Position numbers and translations under genes: made by a program. Of a DNA stretch of 64,000 nucleotides, positions 1-13,273 are shown one piece after another (the stretch's first letter is position 1; each line of letters starts with the position of its first letter). The notes beneath the pieces are model-generated. The model saw only the letters and a list, made by a program, of their open reading frames with translations, had not been told where the DNA came from and searched no databases. The DNA comes from Nilaparvata lugens (lineage: Eukaryota; Arthropoda; Insecta; Hemiptera; Delphacidae): assembly GCF_014356525.2 (NCBI RefSeq), contig NC_052511.1:12275175-12339174 (forward strand). Direction: 5' to 3'.

Positions 1-2924
1 AGTTGCTGAGTGAAGAAGAAGAAGAAGAAGGAAAAGAAGAGGAAGAAAAATGAGAGGATGGAGAAAGAAAGTTGTGAAGAAAAGGTGTGGATGAAGGATC
101 CGGTACGAAGAAGCCGGAATCTGGTGGGAGCGTCGATTGCTGAATAATATAGGTCATGTTGAGGAACATAAATTCCCAATGTTCACTATCATGTTTCATC
201 CGAGAATTCTCTCGAGCGTGTGATGTCCATATAACTTACAATATTGAATATTGAAGGTGCAACAGACTAATGGTCTTTCCTGACTTTGAAAAGATAGGAA
301 AGTCAGGGTATAGGTCTACTACCTTTTTACCATAACATCACAAAATGAGAGTATTGAAGAGAATAAGAGGATGATTACTGATGATTTTGAAAACTTGAAA
401 AAAAGCATAGAAGATTAAAAACAACTAATAATTTTATTCATAAAGGGGTGGAACTTCAAGTAACTCTAAGTTGATTGGTTAGGTCAGGTTCATCTACGGT
501 GTAAGATGGTGATATTCTTCAGCAAAGGATATTCTTCACCTAAATAAATTATACTAAATAAATAATGCTTGATCATGTATCGTTGTGAATATCGTTGTAT
601 GTTTGCTACATTTCAGAAGCACAACACTGTAGCTTCTTGAGCTGAGCAGCATTCGTGATTACCTACAACAGCACTCAAGAGTTCAATCTTAAAATACCAC
701 TCGATTCCTGTTTGCAGGTATCCCATCAACATTTTTCTACTACTACCTCATCCCTGTACAAACTTTTCATTAGAAATATTCACTAAATCCTTCGTCCTGT
801 ACTAAACTTTCACTTGATTCTACTGCAAACAACAAATGTTATTGTGGGGAAAAGCTGGGAAACTCTTGAGAGACCCTTGATCGGTTATTAAATCACAAAG
901 AAACATAGATTCAATAGCTATTAAATCACCAAGGTATTAATCAAAAGACACTGAAAAACTATTGAGTTATCACACTTTCTGATTGATTCATGAATTATTT
1001 TACAGTTGGAACATTGTGAGGCTACAGTTATTGAAGGAGAAGCTATTGATATGTTGACCAGATTATACGTCTTCCTTTTTCAGGATGAGCAGGTTTTGTT
1101 AAGCAGGACATGAGTGGCTTGGACGTGCTCTCAAATCAAAAAGAATTTCTGTGTCATAAGTTCAAGGACATCAACGTTAACGGTGCTTGAATTCGGGGAT
1201 TTATGTAGGGAAGAATATAACAATAATAATTGTCCAACCCCCTTATCATTCTTTTATCACTTCAAGAAATGAACTTCATGATCAATATATTTGTCTTATT
1301 CTTCATGAAACTATAAATCAATATCAAGAATATCCAACTGTTTCTTTATTTAGATACTTTCGAAATTGCTCTGTATTGGGCTTATTAGCCTTTTTCCAAG
1401 AAATAAATATCCTATTGGAATTCGTGGGACTCCAAAAATTGTAGAAGATTTATCTTATCAATGCATTTTTTCAACTGGATAAAAATCTTTCTCATATTCT
1501 TAGTTTATCAAAATATTATCATCTGTACATTTATGTCAACCTAGATGGAAATATATGTTTTAGCATTTATTACGTTTTTGTAGAGACCTTTTTTATAATC
1601 ACGCCTTCTAGTAGTTAAAAAACTAATTATTTTTAAAGCGTTTAAGCGATCCTCCCTCTAAATATAAATTTCCCTAGCGGTGCAAGCTATGTTACATAAA
1701 GTAAATTATCCAATCATTTTTTATTGAACCTTGGAAAATATTATTGTTGGGTTTCAAACAGAAATTGCAATTATAGATGGGTCTGTGTGATTGTTGTTGA
1801 AGTATGATTATAGTTTGATTTTCAGCTCTCAGAGTATCAATACTGTTTTTGCATGGAAATTCATTGATTACCTTTTACCATACTATTTATTGTGTCTTAT
1901 TTGACATGAATCAATCTGCTCGATCTCTTTATCCATTTGATTGTAGATTTGGAAAATGAGTATATTTTGAAACTATAATAATTTTTTTTCAATTGAACGT
2001 TTAATTGTTTTGTTAGGATAATGCGTGGTTTTGCCTGTTCCCTTTGTAGCCCATTGACAGTAGGAAATTTCATATGTAGCTCTTCTAAATTTCATTTTCA
2101 TAATGAATAATTAAGAAATTTGTCAAGGTATGATGATATTTCATCGAGTTTTATCCATCAAAACTATTTTAAAAAAGCGCGAGTAATTTTTGGAAATTAG
2201 AAAAAATAGTAATAAATAAGTAAGTTGTTGGATGTTAAAAAATTGATAATTTTATCTTGTGTTTATCAGAATAAACCAAGGTTGTATTTTATCCTCACAA
2301 ACTTTTTTCCCGTATGAAACACATTCAACACTTATATATTGTCACTTGTTCAATTCTTGTATTTTTCTTTTAAAGATATTGAAAAGTTTTTATCCGTTTA
2401 CCTATTGTGATTAGCTGTGAGTTGACACGCGGAAGCTCCACTAGACAAGGAGTAACAATCGCCACCAAATGAGTTGTAAAAACAGTTGAAGAACTAACCT
2501 TTTTTATTACTAGTGAACGAACGATGTGATAGAAGACACTCCTGAACACGGCACAAGAGGTTCTTGTTCCTTTCAGCACTGGATGTAAAGTGTACTAAGA
2601 TTCAAAGTGGGGAGAACCGAATATATAGGAGACCGGCGACCTGCGCAGAAACTAGATGCGCGGTAACACCTCCCCCCTCTCATCGCCTATCAACCAGCCC
2701 ATCGCCACTCGAAAAGGGTACTTACCCTTTCGAAAATTTTTCGAAATTTTCCGACGTCAATTATTGCAGTCCACAATCATCCGGCGAGTGATAATATGAA
2801 AAGTGAAAATCACCAACCGAGGACGTACGCCGTATCTTTTCTTCCTGGCCTTCTTCTCGTGAAAGTGGAGAAAAAGTGGTTCACTAAGTTGGAGGTGGGT
2901 AGACCAAACTCGTTCCTCGTGTAT
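1..2924. other. No gene recognised
   Basis: The stretch begins with a GAA-rich purine tract (about 20-110) and is otherwise AT-rich with only short frames. Around 2600-2900 GC rises, with a TATATA at about 2619, several CpGs and a run of C. That could be a promoter, but no coding exon follows that I can support. Confidence 0.4.
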
Positions 2925-3112
2925 TATCGTGAGATGTCTATGTGTCATACAATCATAACAAGTTGGTTTCCCGAATTGAGTCTTTGATCAGAATGATTCT
3001 TCAGAGATGATGATTCAGTATCGTGAGATGTCCATGTGTCATACAATGATAACAAGTTGGTTTCCCGAATTAAGTTTTTGATCAGAATGATTATTCGGAA
3101 ATGATTCAGAAT
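2925..3112. repeat. Two-copy tandem duplication, 94-bp period
   Basis: The copy beginning tatcgtgagatgtctatgtg at 2925 recurs at 3019 with few differences. Both contain caagttggtttcccgaatt. It is a local duplication of unknown function. Confidence 0.75.
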
Positions 3113-4381
3113 GATCGATTGGCAAACACAGCTTTGATATAGTAAAGTTTCTCGGCAACAGAATAACTCACTATATCCAGTTAGTAAGGACTTATTTACG
3201 AGTCTCTCCCTGTGTTAAAAGCTTGAAGTACTCTAGTAAAGTACCATGGAATAGTTCATGGAACAATAAGAAATCAATAGGAAAGAGAGAAACATGAAGG
3301 AAAAAGGATTCAAGGAAAACAGAGTATCTTCTTTATAAATAAAAATTGATTCTTGCTTTACATTGAAAAATGAAAGAGGAGGAATGGAGAGAGGAATTCA
3401 ATAAATTAGAACTCCAAGTTTGAGGAAGTTAATTTTAACACGAATCAGTTTGTAAATTTTGTGTAAAGAGAAACAAGTTCGATGATCAAATGCGTGTTCC
3501 CTTCTGGCTTCCAGGTATACTAGATTCCAATAATTTATCAAATATCATCAGCTGATGAATTAGAGAGCTTTTGAGACAAAAACAGGATTGTAGTACTTGG
3601 GTGACAGTTTTGACCTCTATTAGTGAAGGCCTTAAACAATTATCAATCTATATTTCTTGGTATGAATCATGTAAGATGTGCATGATATATTGAAAAAATT
3701 TAGAGAATCATTTATGGATGAGAGTTGATTAGTAAATATTCCTTCTTAACACAAGAAACAATCGATCCTATATAATCTAACAAATATTGAAATTAATGAA
3801 TAAGAAAACTTCTTAGACAAAACTCAGGATAGTACTTGGCTGATGCAAAGAATTTTTCCAGAAAAAGTAATCCTTCAAGATCAATTTAACCAATCCTTCT
3901 CAGTGAAATCAATTTGAGGCTATCAACCGATTTAAGGAGGAATCGATCAATGCCTGGTGAAGTCGAATTCAATCCTATACTGGAATGCTATTTTAAGACG
4001 TTGAAACAGTGATGATCCAGTTCTACTTTGTCTGAAATGAACATGGGAGGAGATGAACCGATTGAATGATCAACATGAACTAGTCCATAATGGAAACAAT
4101 CTCCTTTCCACCGTTATATTTTCATGAGAAAGAACACAAACAATAGAATCTCACACGCAATACAGCGCCAATTGAAACAGCCAATAGATTAATATCATAT
4201 CATTCCAGGAAAATGAACAATAGTAGGATATTCTTGAATTGTTGCTTGAATTGAGTGTTTTTTCTCTGAAGATTTATTTTCGTGCAGTATATTTAAGTAA
4301 GTATTTCATTGTATGAGGAGAAGATGTTGATAATAAATTATTATTGTCATAGCGAAAGTTAGCCTAGTACCAGCGAGTATA

Positions 4382-6286
4382 GTAGTAGTCCAGTCAATAT
4401 AGACATAAAAAAGGGATGTGCTTGCAATTTATATTATTTATAATTCTGATTTTTTGATATATTATTTGAATACATGAGAGAAATCCAGAACCAATTTCTT
4501 CATGCGAAATTTCCTTGTTCTAGATTCAGAGTGGCCCAAAAACCTCGTAATTTTCGGTTCATTTTCCAGTTTTCAGCTATTTCTGCCAAATCCAGTAATC
4601 GGACAGAAAATTTTCCTCTTGCCTTCTTCTTAGATTATAAAATTGTGAATGAAATAAGATCTTTCGGAACTCTCTAATGATTTTTCAAAAATGAGTAAAA
4701 TTTAAAGGAAAAATCAATTCTGATGAATTTTAGTTTTTGATCAACAATATCTTCCGATTATCACCATTTAGATGTATAATTCAAAATCCCTTTGGGCGTA
4801 TTTTTGTGCTCTACAATCTGAGACACTTATAATTTTTGACACAATTCTCGAATCGTACTAAATGTCATTCTTCTCGGCTCGTTAAGGCGGTCCAAAATCA
4901 TGCATCATATGTCAAATTCGGCCAAAAAATGAAAAGTTTATTGCTGAGTGTACTTAAGCACATATTACAACACCCAAAAAGTGGCCAATTTCTATATTGA
5001 AAGCTGCATATCTTGTGAAATACTTCTGATAAAATTCCCAAATCAAGTAGGATGTGAAACTTTTCCCTCTCCAAAAAATAATACTGTCGATTCCAATATC
5101 AATCGAAAGTTACAGAAGATTTTAAAATGGCGATATCAGTTTTTACATTTTTCCGTGATTTTACTGTTGATCAAGAGTTTCTAAAACGAGTCTGATACAT
5201 CATAGATTGATTCCAAATTGTAGATAAATTCATCCTCTACGAGCTCAGTTGCCTAAAATCCATACTAATCACTTTTTCCTATCATAGAACTGCCAGAATT
5301 TCTAATATGAGAAAAATATCTACAACTTCCGGATTTTTTTCAACAACCAAATCTCACTTTACGAGCATATTTTTTTCATAAATCGTTTGAGCAAATGGAG
5401 GAGAATATTCTATTATACATTTCAAGATCAAGTAATGATGTTTATAATAAGGGATTACCGAGATACATAGCTTTGGCCATTTGTTGTGTTTGGGAATATG
5501 GGCTTAAGTACACTCAACAATAAATTTTTCATTTTTCGGCCAAATGTGACTTATGATGCATGATTTTGGACCGCCTTGACGAGCCGAGAAGAATCAAGTG
5601 TTGAATACTCAACCTCAGTATTGTGTGAAAAGTTATGTGTTGAAATTTTGATCCTTGACGTGTCCTTAAGCGCGTCTCTCCACTAGGAAATACTGAAATG
5701 TAGTGCATCTAACGGGTGATTCTCATAGAACATAATCTTATGAACTGATATTATTGTGCGGAATATCAACGTGAGGACAATAAAGATGGTGACCATGGTT
5801 GAAGCTAAAAATTAGGTGTTTTTCACAATACAAGGAGCATTTTTTGTCAGGTGTACCTGAAATCTATATTATATAGAGTGCTCTACCTGATCTCAGATTG
5901 TAGAGCACAAAAATACGCCCAGGGGTATTTTGAATTATAAATCTAAATGGTAACAATCGGAAGATATTGTTAATCAAAAACTAAAATTCATCAAAATTGA
6001 TTTTTCCTTCAAATTGCACTCATTTTTGAAAAATCATAACTCAGTACTCATTGGAGATAGTAAGTTCCGAATGATCTCATTTTATTCAGATATTTATAAT
6101 TGAAAAAAATGTGTGAAAAATCTGGAAAATTACGAGGTTTTTGTGCCACTCTGTATTTAGCACAAGGAAATTTTGCATGAAGAAATTGATTCTGAACTTT
6201 TCTCATGTATCCAAAACATATATTAAAAAATCAGAACTACAATATAAATTGCAAGCACCAATGTAAATATAGTGACTGGACTGTAG
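4382..6286. mobile_element. Foldback element with ~0.6-0.8 kb imperfect inverted arms
   Basis: The left arm (about 4382-4985) reappears inverted on the right (about 5470-6286). Matching blocks include the outer end tagtccagtcaatata, the aaacctcgtaattttc block, the gtgctctacaatctgaga block and the ggcggtccaaaatcatgcat block. The right arm carries about 240 extra bases near 5640-5880. No transposase is visible. Similarity falls towards the centre (4985-5470), so it is either old or recombined. Confidence 0.75.
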
Positions 6287-6289
6287 AAT

Positions 6290-9200
6290 GTAGAATTACA
6301 TTCTATACACTCTGGGTAATACTTTTTATATTGAAATTCATGATTGAAAATACTATATTTACTAATACTATTTTCCAAGTAGTGGAATACATGAACTATA
6401 GTTGCTCACATGAAATGGGGGAACATTTTCTTAAAATTTAGTTTTAATGTCATGTCAGACACTGAGTAGAGTAATAATTGAGAAGTTGATCAATTCGAAA
6501 TTGTTGCTTAAATATAAGCTTCCCGTATTATGTTTTCGTAGGTACATGATGTGACTAGATTTTCAATATACATTATAAGAGATTTGGAAAGCTCAGTTAC
6601 TTGAAAATGAGATGGTTTTGTAATGTTGGGGAACGGGAAATTGAACATACACCCCTCTCGCTAGTCAGCCAGCCAGTTGATAAAATAGAACAATGGCAAG
6701 ATTCTCCGACAATTCGGGAACACGTCAATCATTCCAAACTCAGAGTGAGATGTCTCGTTATAGTATCGATCCACAAAGCTGAACCAATGAGTTCGAATCG
6801 GTTTAATTCAAGTGCAATTGTATTGGTGATGAAGATGATGATGTTTAGCCACGAAGAATTTGTGAATACAGTTTGATAATTGATTTCCCGTTTAGTTATT
6901 ATGATTTATAGATGAGTAGAGGGAGATTTCCAATTTCTATTGATAGGATTTCTCAAGTTTTCATTTAATTTTTCTATTCCTTCCAATTGTACCATAGGCT
7001 CCATAGGCTTCTTAGCTCTCCTGATTCTCTGTTGATCTGGTTCTTCATTATTTCTCTGTCTCTGTTTTTCCCTCCTCACCTTGTCTCTCTTCCAATTAAA
7101 AGCAACAAGTTAGTAGGCACTTTGTATTTGTATACTTCCAGGATCCATTCATGTACCATCATTGTATATAATTTATTTACACTCATTGTATGTACTTCAT
7201 ATACACTTATTGTATATATCATTTATGTAGACTTATTGTATCCGTTACATGAGGAACAGTGAAAGCTTATTCTATTAGATCGCTATCAATTATGAATGAC
7301 TGATGGAACTACAAAGCAGCCAAACTGTACAGTAGGAGGCAACCTAGCACGTGTTTCGACTGTCAATGCTGCCGCTACTGTCTCACTGTTTCTAGAACAC
7401 GTAAGTAAGTACACTGGATTCATCGTAATAAGTTCAAGCTGGATTCAAGTAATAAGTCGTGAAGAAATATAAAACTTGAGACTTACCTGAGATTAACCTC
7501 ACACCAGTCTACGATAAGTAGGTTTTAACGTGCAGAATGACAGCTCAACCTCAACAAGGCCTTTGTAAGTTACACAAGTCAAAAATGAAGAAAGAAAAAA
7601 GTTCAGGTACATTGTTTGATATAAATGTCGGTTTGTTGCTTAAAATAACAACTAAACTTGTCGAGAAATTATGACGTGTATCAGTATAGTCTTATCAGTG
7701 GATTAGACATTTTCCAGAGAGTAAATTTTCACAGATTTCAGCAGAATGTAACTTCCCAATATTTTCTATGGTGTCATCTCTGATTCTTAATATTCCTCAT
7801 TCTTTGAGAGAGAGTTCCTATGCAGACATACACAATTTGTATGAATTTTCCTAGATCTTCATCACTGAGGAATGTAAAACATAAAAATGTAAAGTTCTAA
7901 AGAGACTTGATTATGATTAGAGAGATAATGATTTATTCAATGGTGAACAATAAGCAGAAGAGGAAAAATTGAGGTTCTCGAAAACGTAAGATGTTTCTCA
8001 TCATCCAACCGTTGTAAATCAAGGATCATATCATAAGACTACCATGAAATTTTTTATTTCTTCTCTGTGTTTGAAGTGAGTAACAAACTTGCAGTAGCTC
8101 CTCATTATCCAGAATCAAGAAAGATAAATGAGTCATTTTTTCAATTACCAGCAAAAATGATCAAGGATATTCTTCACGTTTGAAGAGTTAATACCGCATT
8201 GAGTCATCAGTACTTGTTCAACAATCTCCTTGTAGATTCATCATCTATTCTACTCTAAAAAGCTTAAAGTATTTCATTCAAAAATATCTTTCAGATTCAC
8301 CATCAAATTACCAGAAACGATGATTTCATAAACTAAGATTCATTTCATATAGGTACTATACCAATCAAAATTATTGGAGATCCTCAAGTTATAGAAGAAT
8401 TCCTAGTACTGTAAAAGGATTGCAGTATTTCGATCAACAATATCTTCTTGCAGATTCACCATCAAATCTGAAAAATTCTTTATTCTTTATTCTTTTTCAC
8501 AATGAAGCACAGATCGGGAGTGAAAAAATAAGAATACCTTATACTATTTATCTCCCAAATTTAGGTAACATTAAAAGTCCAAAATGAGTTTATGTCTTCT
8601 AGATTCCCACAAAATTTTCAGTCCAAAAATATGTATACAAACCATTCTTTTAAATTTATTGAGTCTTCACAAAAATCACCCTAAAATAACTGAGGATCTT
8701 CTCTGTGCTTCCAGTACTGCAACAAAGATTTAATATATCCTTCAACAAAATCTCCTCCTATTATCTTCTTGATTGATGGTACTAGCAACGACTGAATAAT
8801 CCATGTTCCCAGCAAACCAATAACTTCTGTTTATGGGAGTGACTCACTTATAACAAGTGATACCGGTAGAAATGTGTGTCCTTGTGTTGCGGTACATAAA
8901 CTATGCGTAGGCCGACGTAATAGCAGAGGTGCATCAACAGACAATACACCTCCAAACTTAACCACACTGGCCTAGATTGTTTACTTAGCACCTCAGCTCG
9001 TCACGTCACGTGACATCAAGTGAAGAATTAGTTCCAGTAGCAGCAACAGTCGAGTGTGCAAATTATAACGGGGTCCATCCTGTTACAGCCGATGCCGGTC
9101 ATTTACATTCTTTGCATTTTACTTCCATATTAAACCAGAAAGAAGGCGAAATGAAAGTCAATGCCGTTACGTTATTTACTGGCTGCTTTTTGACAACATG

Positions 9201-11000
9201 TCAATACGTATGGTGCTCTTGAACTCGAGAATCGAAGGACATTTTTGAGTTCTTGAAATGTTCCATTGAGGTCTAGTTCATGGAAGAATAATAATCAGGG
9301 TAAGATATAGATGCGAAGAAAAATTTATGTAAAGAGACGAGAATGTTGATTTTTGAGAAAAATTTTATGAGAATAGCCCACTTGATTCAAATCTTTGATT
9401 CTACTACTGAATCAAATCAAATAAATCTATAATCTTCTCTATCCCAATACAGCAACGGATGAAATAGAATAGAATATAGAAATCTACTTGAATCCTTTTT
9501 TTCACATACATCATGGAATGAGCATACATTGGCACTGCGGCCTGTGCGTAAACTCTAGTTGAGAAATAGGTATAGTGAATTTTCATACAGTAAGAGTGAT
9601 CTACTAAACGGATCACTGTGAACTTCAAATCAATTTCAAGATCAAGGTTATTCAAAATTTAATCGATCCCATCGTTGTTATAATATAAGACTGGAGATAA
9701 CTGAAGAACAAAGCAGCCTCCTACCTAACATAAATATCCGCAATAGGTTATGTGGATTGCATGGTCAATCTGAAAAATATATCAATATTTCAGTTGATCA
9801 GTGGAAAGCCTAGAGCCTAGAACCTGATAATCAGAAGCCGGTCATGAAACAGTCTACAACATGTGGAGGCGAGAAAAAGGTAGTAAGCCTTCCCAGTGAA
9901 TAACGTTTTTTACCAAAAAAGTTTACAAACGTATGCATGAACAAAGTGATGAAATATGATAAGGAACCTATTGCCAAGTGCTAAAGTATCAGCAAGTGAT
10001 CATTCTATTCTATTGATGCGCGTTACCTACTACTTTATGGAAGTGTAACATATGACAAACAAAACAATTTACTCCTGAAAGTTGAAAACCAACTATAATA
10101 ATTATCATGATGATGAATAGTAAGCTCATTGGTATTTGAGAGAATCATGACGTTACAGAAAGCAATGAGCAATATTCCAAATGAAAAAGAAATGAATAAC
10201 CAGTACGAGTACAAAAGCAATGCAAAAATAGAGTCTGTGAGAAGTCGCATTCAAAGTTATGGTACCTTGACGTTCTTGTGACTAGAACAACATCTACGGA
10301 TATTCATTTACTAGATTCAAACTTGATGCACGTGAAGAGTGACAATAAAGCATCTGAATTTAAAGGCGGAAAATGTGTTTATTGTCTCCTTTTTCAATAC
10401 GGTAACCGTATAAAGTTTTCCTTGTATGTTTTGAACAGTCTGTTTCATTCAATATAGAAACAGTTTCATAGAATTTTTTTATATTGATTGGGTTACATTA
10501 AAAAACGTTTGTACACAGTTCATAATAGATCTGATGAAAGTCAATAAATAAATTAATAATAATTTCCTTTGTTCTTGGACAAGCCATTCAAACACAAATT
10601 AGAGTCAATAACAAAATTGTAAATCCTCTCGAGACAAGTCAGTTGATGCTAGGCCTACTCTTTATCATTATTTTTTTGTTATTTCTCATTACGTTTACGG
10701 TTAGCTAAATAATTAAGCTAGAAGTTGATAATGATTAGATCAATTTTTCCAAAATAATGGATTACTCAAATACTGAGATCTTACTTATTACTCCCAAAAT
10801 ACTTCAAGGCTTGTGCCTTGTTGTTTCTTTCATGTTCTATGAGTGGCTGCTTGATGAAACAAAAATTCACATTCCACAGATATCCAGTTGAGAATGAAGT
10901 TGATACTTTCTTATTATCATTATCATGGTCGATATTACAAAACATTGAATTTTGGAGCTGTAGTTTCTATATAATAAGAATATAGTTTGTCACTATAATA
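6290..11000. other. No gene recognised
   Basis: AT-rich sequence with short frames and no family match. A block of higher GC and CpG content lies at 8850-9090 and contains the palindrome GTCACGTGAC at 9005-9014. An 80-bp dispersed repeat (10535-10615) is repeated at 12283-12365. Confidence 0.4.
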
Positions 11001-11002
11001 CA

Positions 11003-11100
11003 ACAAGAAGGAAGGAAAAAGACCAAGAAAAGGAGAAGAAGGTTGAGTATCAAGGAGGAAGGAAAGAAAAAGTCCAAGAAAAGGAGAAGAAGAATGAAAG
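11003..11100. repeat. Purine-rich tandem duplication
   Basis: Two copies of a roughly 50-bp segment share the core agtccaagaaaaggagaaga (one copy has gaccaag). Low-complexity sequence. Confidence 0.6.
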
Positions 11101-11328
11101 ACCGGAATGGGAGAAAGTTTTAATGATGGCTGAGCCGTCGCTGATGCTACTGAGGTCCGCTCGATGCCGCGTCTGCAAAGGAGTGGCTAATGGTATTTGT
11201 CTATTCCTTATCAAGTACTGTGTTATCCGCGAATCGCACGGGGGTATCATTATTCGCTTTTACTAGTCAGATCTCGGTTTCAATGAGCCGAAGTGCAGTG
11301 TGTAGTTTGGACGGAGGGTTTGGTCAAT

Positions 11329-11361
11329 GAGCAGTGAGCAGTGAGCAGTGAGCAGTGAGCA
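11329..11361. repeat. Heptanucleotide repeat (GAGCAGT)n
   Basis: Nearly five uninterrupted units of the 7-base motif, a simple minisatellite. Confidence 0.9.
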
Positions 11362-11419
11362 GGTAGAAAGCATGTGAACCAGAACAGAGGCACACTTCAC
11401 AGGTTTCCGGGTCAGTGAC

Positions 11420-12570
11420 TGCGCCCTCTCCTTCATCCTACAACTTTCAAGGTTGCTTCAAATCCGTCATCACTTTTCCACCCATGCACACTCACATTTC
11501 GTCCTCCTCTTCGTAAGCTTCAATCCTATTCTTCAAATTCTATCCTCTTATCAATCAGACTATTTTTCTTATATTTCCCTTCCAACTGTCACATATTCTC
11601 GTGGTTTCCCGTCAACACCTCCTTAGGTTATGAAACAATATCGTCCTTTAAATTTCATCCTCTCATCAATTAGGCTGCTTCTCTTATTTCCCTTTCAACT
11701 ATCACATATTTTTCAGAGTTTTCCCTCATCTCTCCTTAGTTTTCTCTTGGATATCACCTCCTTTGCTTATCTTTAACATCTTCACTTCTACCTCTTCTCC
11801 TCAGTTTTCACTTAACTCCTCCATTTTATTCAACTCATTCTTTTATCAATTATAGGCTACTTTTCTTATTTCCCTCACAAACTTTCACATATTTTTCGTG
11901 GTTCCCTTCATCTCTTTAGTTTTCTCTTAAATATCTCTCCTCCTTTATCTTATCATGAACGTTTTTCTTTAACCTCTTCTTCTTAGTTTTCTTCCAACTT
12001 CTCCGTCTTAGTATTCTCTCCAGCATATTCTTCTACACATTATCTCTTTATAAACTTTATTCTCACTCTCAAAACTTCATCCTCTAGTTAATTAATTACT
12101 TCGATACATCTTCGATTAATTACTCCTACACATCTTCAGCATCTTTTCCTGCACACAAACCTTATTTCGTCCTCTTTTTCATGAGCTTGAATGTCACTTT
12201 TCAAATGTTATCCTATTATTGATTACTTTATACTCCTTTCAACTATCGCATCTTTTTCGTGATCTCTTTATAGTCACTCTTGAAGGTCAATAAATAAATA
12301 ATAATTTCATTTGTTCTCGGACAAGCCATACAAACACAAATGAGAGTTAATATCACAATTGTATATCACACTCAACTTTACAATGCTCTCTTTGACATTA
12401 TATCATCTTCCACATGTCTTCCTTCCCAGATTGTTTCTCTTCTCTTCCTTGACACTGAAATATATATTTTCACTCTTCATGATTCTCGAATTGTCTTCTC
12501 CTCATTTTTTTCTGATTATGCTCCTCTCACATAATTTTCTTTCTCTTTTTATCTCTCCCATCACATCACA
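11420..12570. repeat. Pyrimidine-rich block with degenerate direct repeats
   Basis: The plus strand is strongly enriched in C and T over more than 1 kb. A motif of the type tttcatcctctcatcaatta, followed by a cttatttccct segment and a cacatatttttc segment, recurs near 11534, 11656 and 11835. Open frames here are a by-product of the low purine content, not genes. A similar skew resumes at 13270-13800, after the LINE insertion. Confidence 0.6.
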
Positions 12571-12574
12571 TTAC

Positions 12575-13273
12575 AGGAGGCTGAATTGGTTGAAGTTGAA
12601 GGAGAGGAGACAATACTTCATGTTGAGTCTTGTTTATAAGCTGATTGTCAAGGGGAGAGGTCCTCGGTATTTGAAGGAGAGATTTACACTCTTAGCTGAT
12701 GAGTACTTCCTTCAAATACCTCGTCACCGCACAGTTATGTATAATAACGGCTTCAAGACTCTGGAATGATCTGCCCAATGATGTTATTTTTGCAGCAACC
12801 TTGGGTACGTTCAGGTCCATGCTTGTTGCTGTGTTGAGTGAGACTGCTTAGAGATGTTTTCATCACAATCTTTTTGTACAGTAGATGTTGTGAATACTTT
12901 TTTTATTGGAAATTTACAATAATCGTTGTGGGCCTACAATAATATTTTTGCTCGTCTTGCTGGGGTATTGGAGCGTTTGATTGACACCTGCTGATACCTA
13001 TAAATCATAAAACATAATGGCATCTCATTTTCGTAGATTGTATAATTATTAGATAATTTATCCTTTTTTATTTCACTATATTGTTATGAATAATTATATG
13101 ATCTTGTAGTTTATTATATGATCTTATTATTATGAGAATGTAATGAAATCATGTCATGTAACCGTGTTATCATTGAAGATAATTTGTAAAACTGTAATTA
13201 TTATTGTAACCATGTTACCATAGGCGACAAGCCTAGTAACAATTGAAAAATAAAATTTATCTATCTATCTATC
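12575..13273 (+). mobile_element. LINE 3' end (Jockey/CR1-like), 5'-truncated
   Basis: The translation RRLNWLKLKERRQYFMLSLVY is the usual C-terminal part of non-LTR retrotransposon ORF2. After a one-base shift near 12740 it continues as TASRLWNDLPNDVIF... FRSMLVAVLSETA and a stop at about 12850. A 3' UTR of about 400 bases ends in a (TCTA)n tail at 13257-13273. It splits the pyrimidine-rich block, so it inserted there. Confidence 0.85.

Noticed and set aside
9010..9222. 70-codon plus-strand frame in a GC-richer stretch
   Set aside because: No similarity that I can name and no flanking exon. It could be chance.
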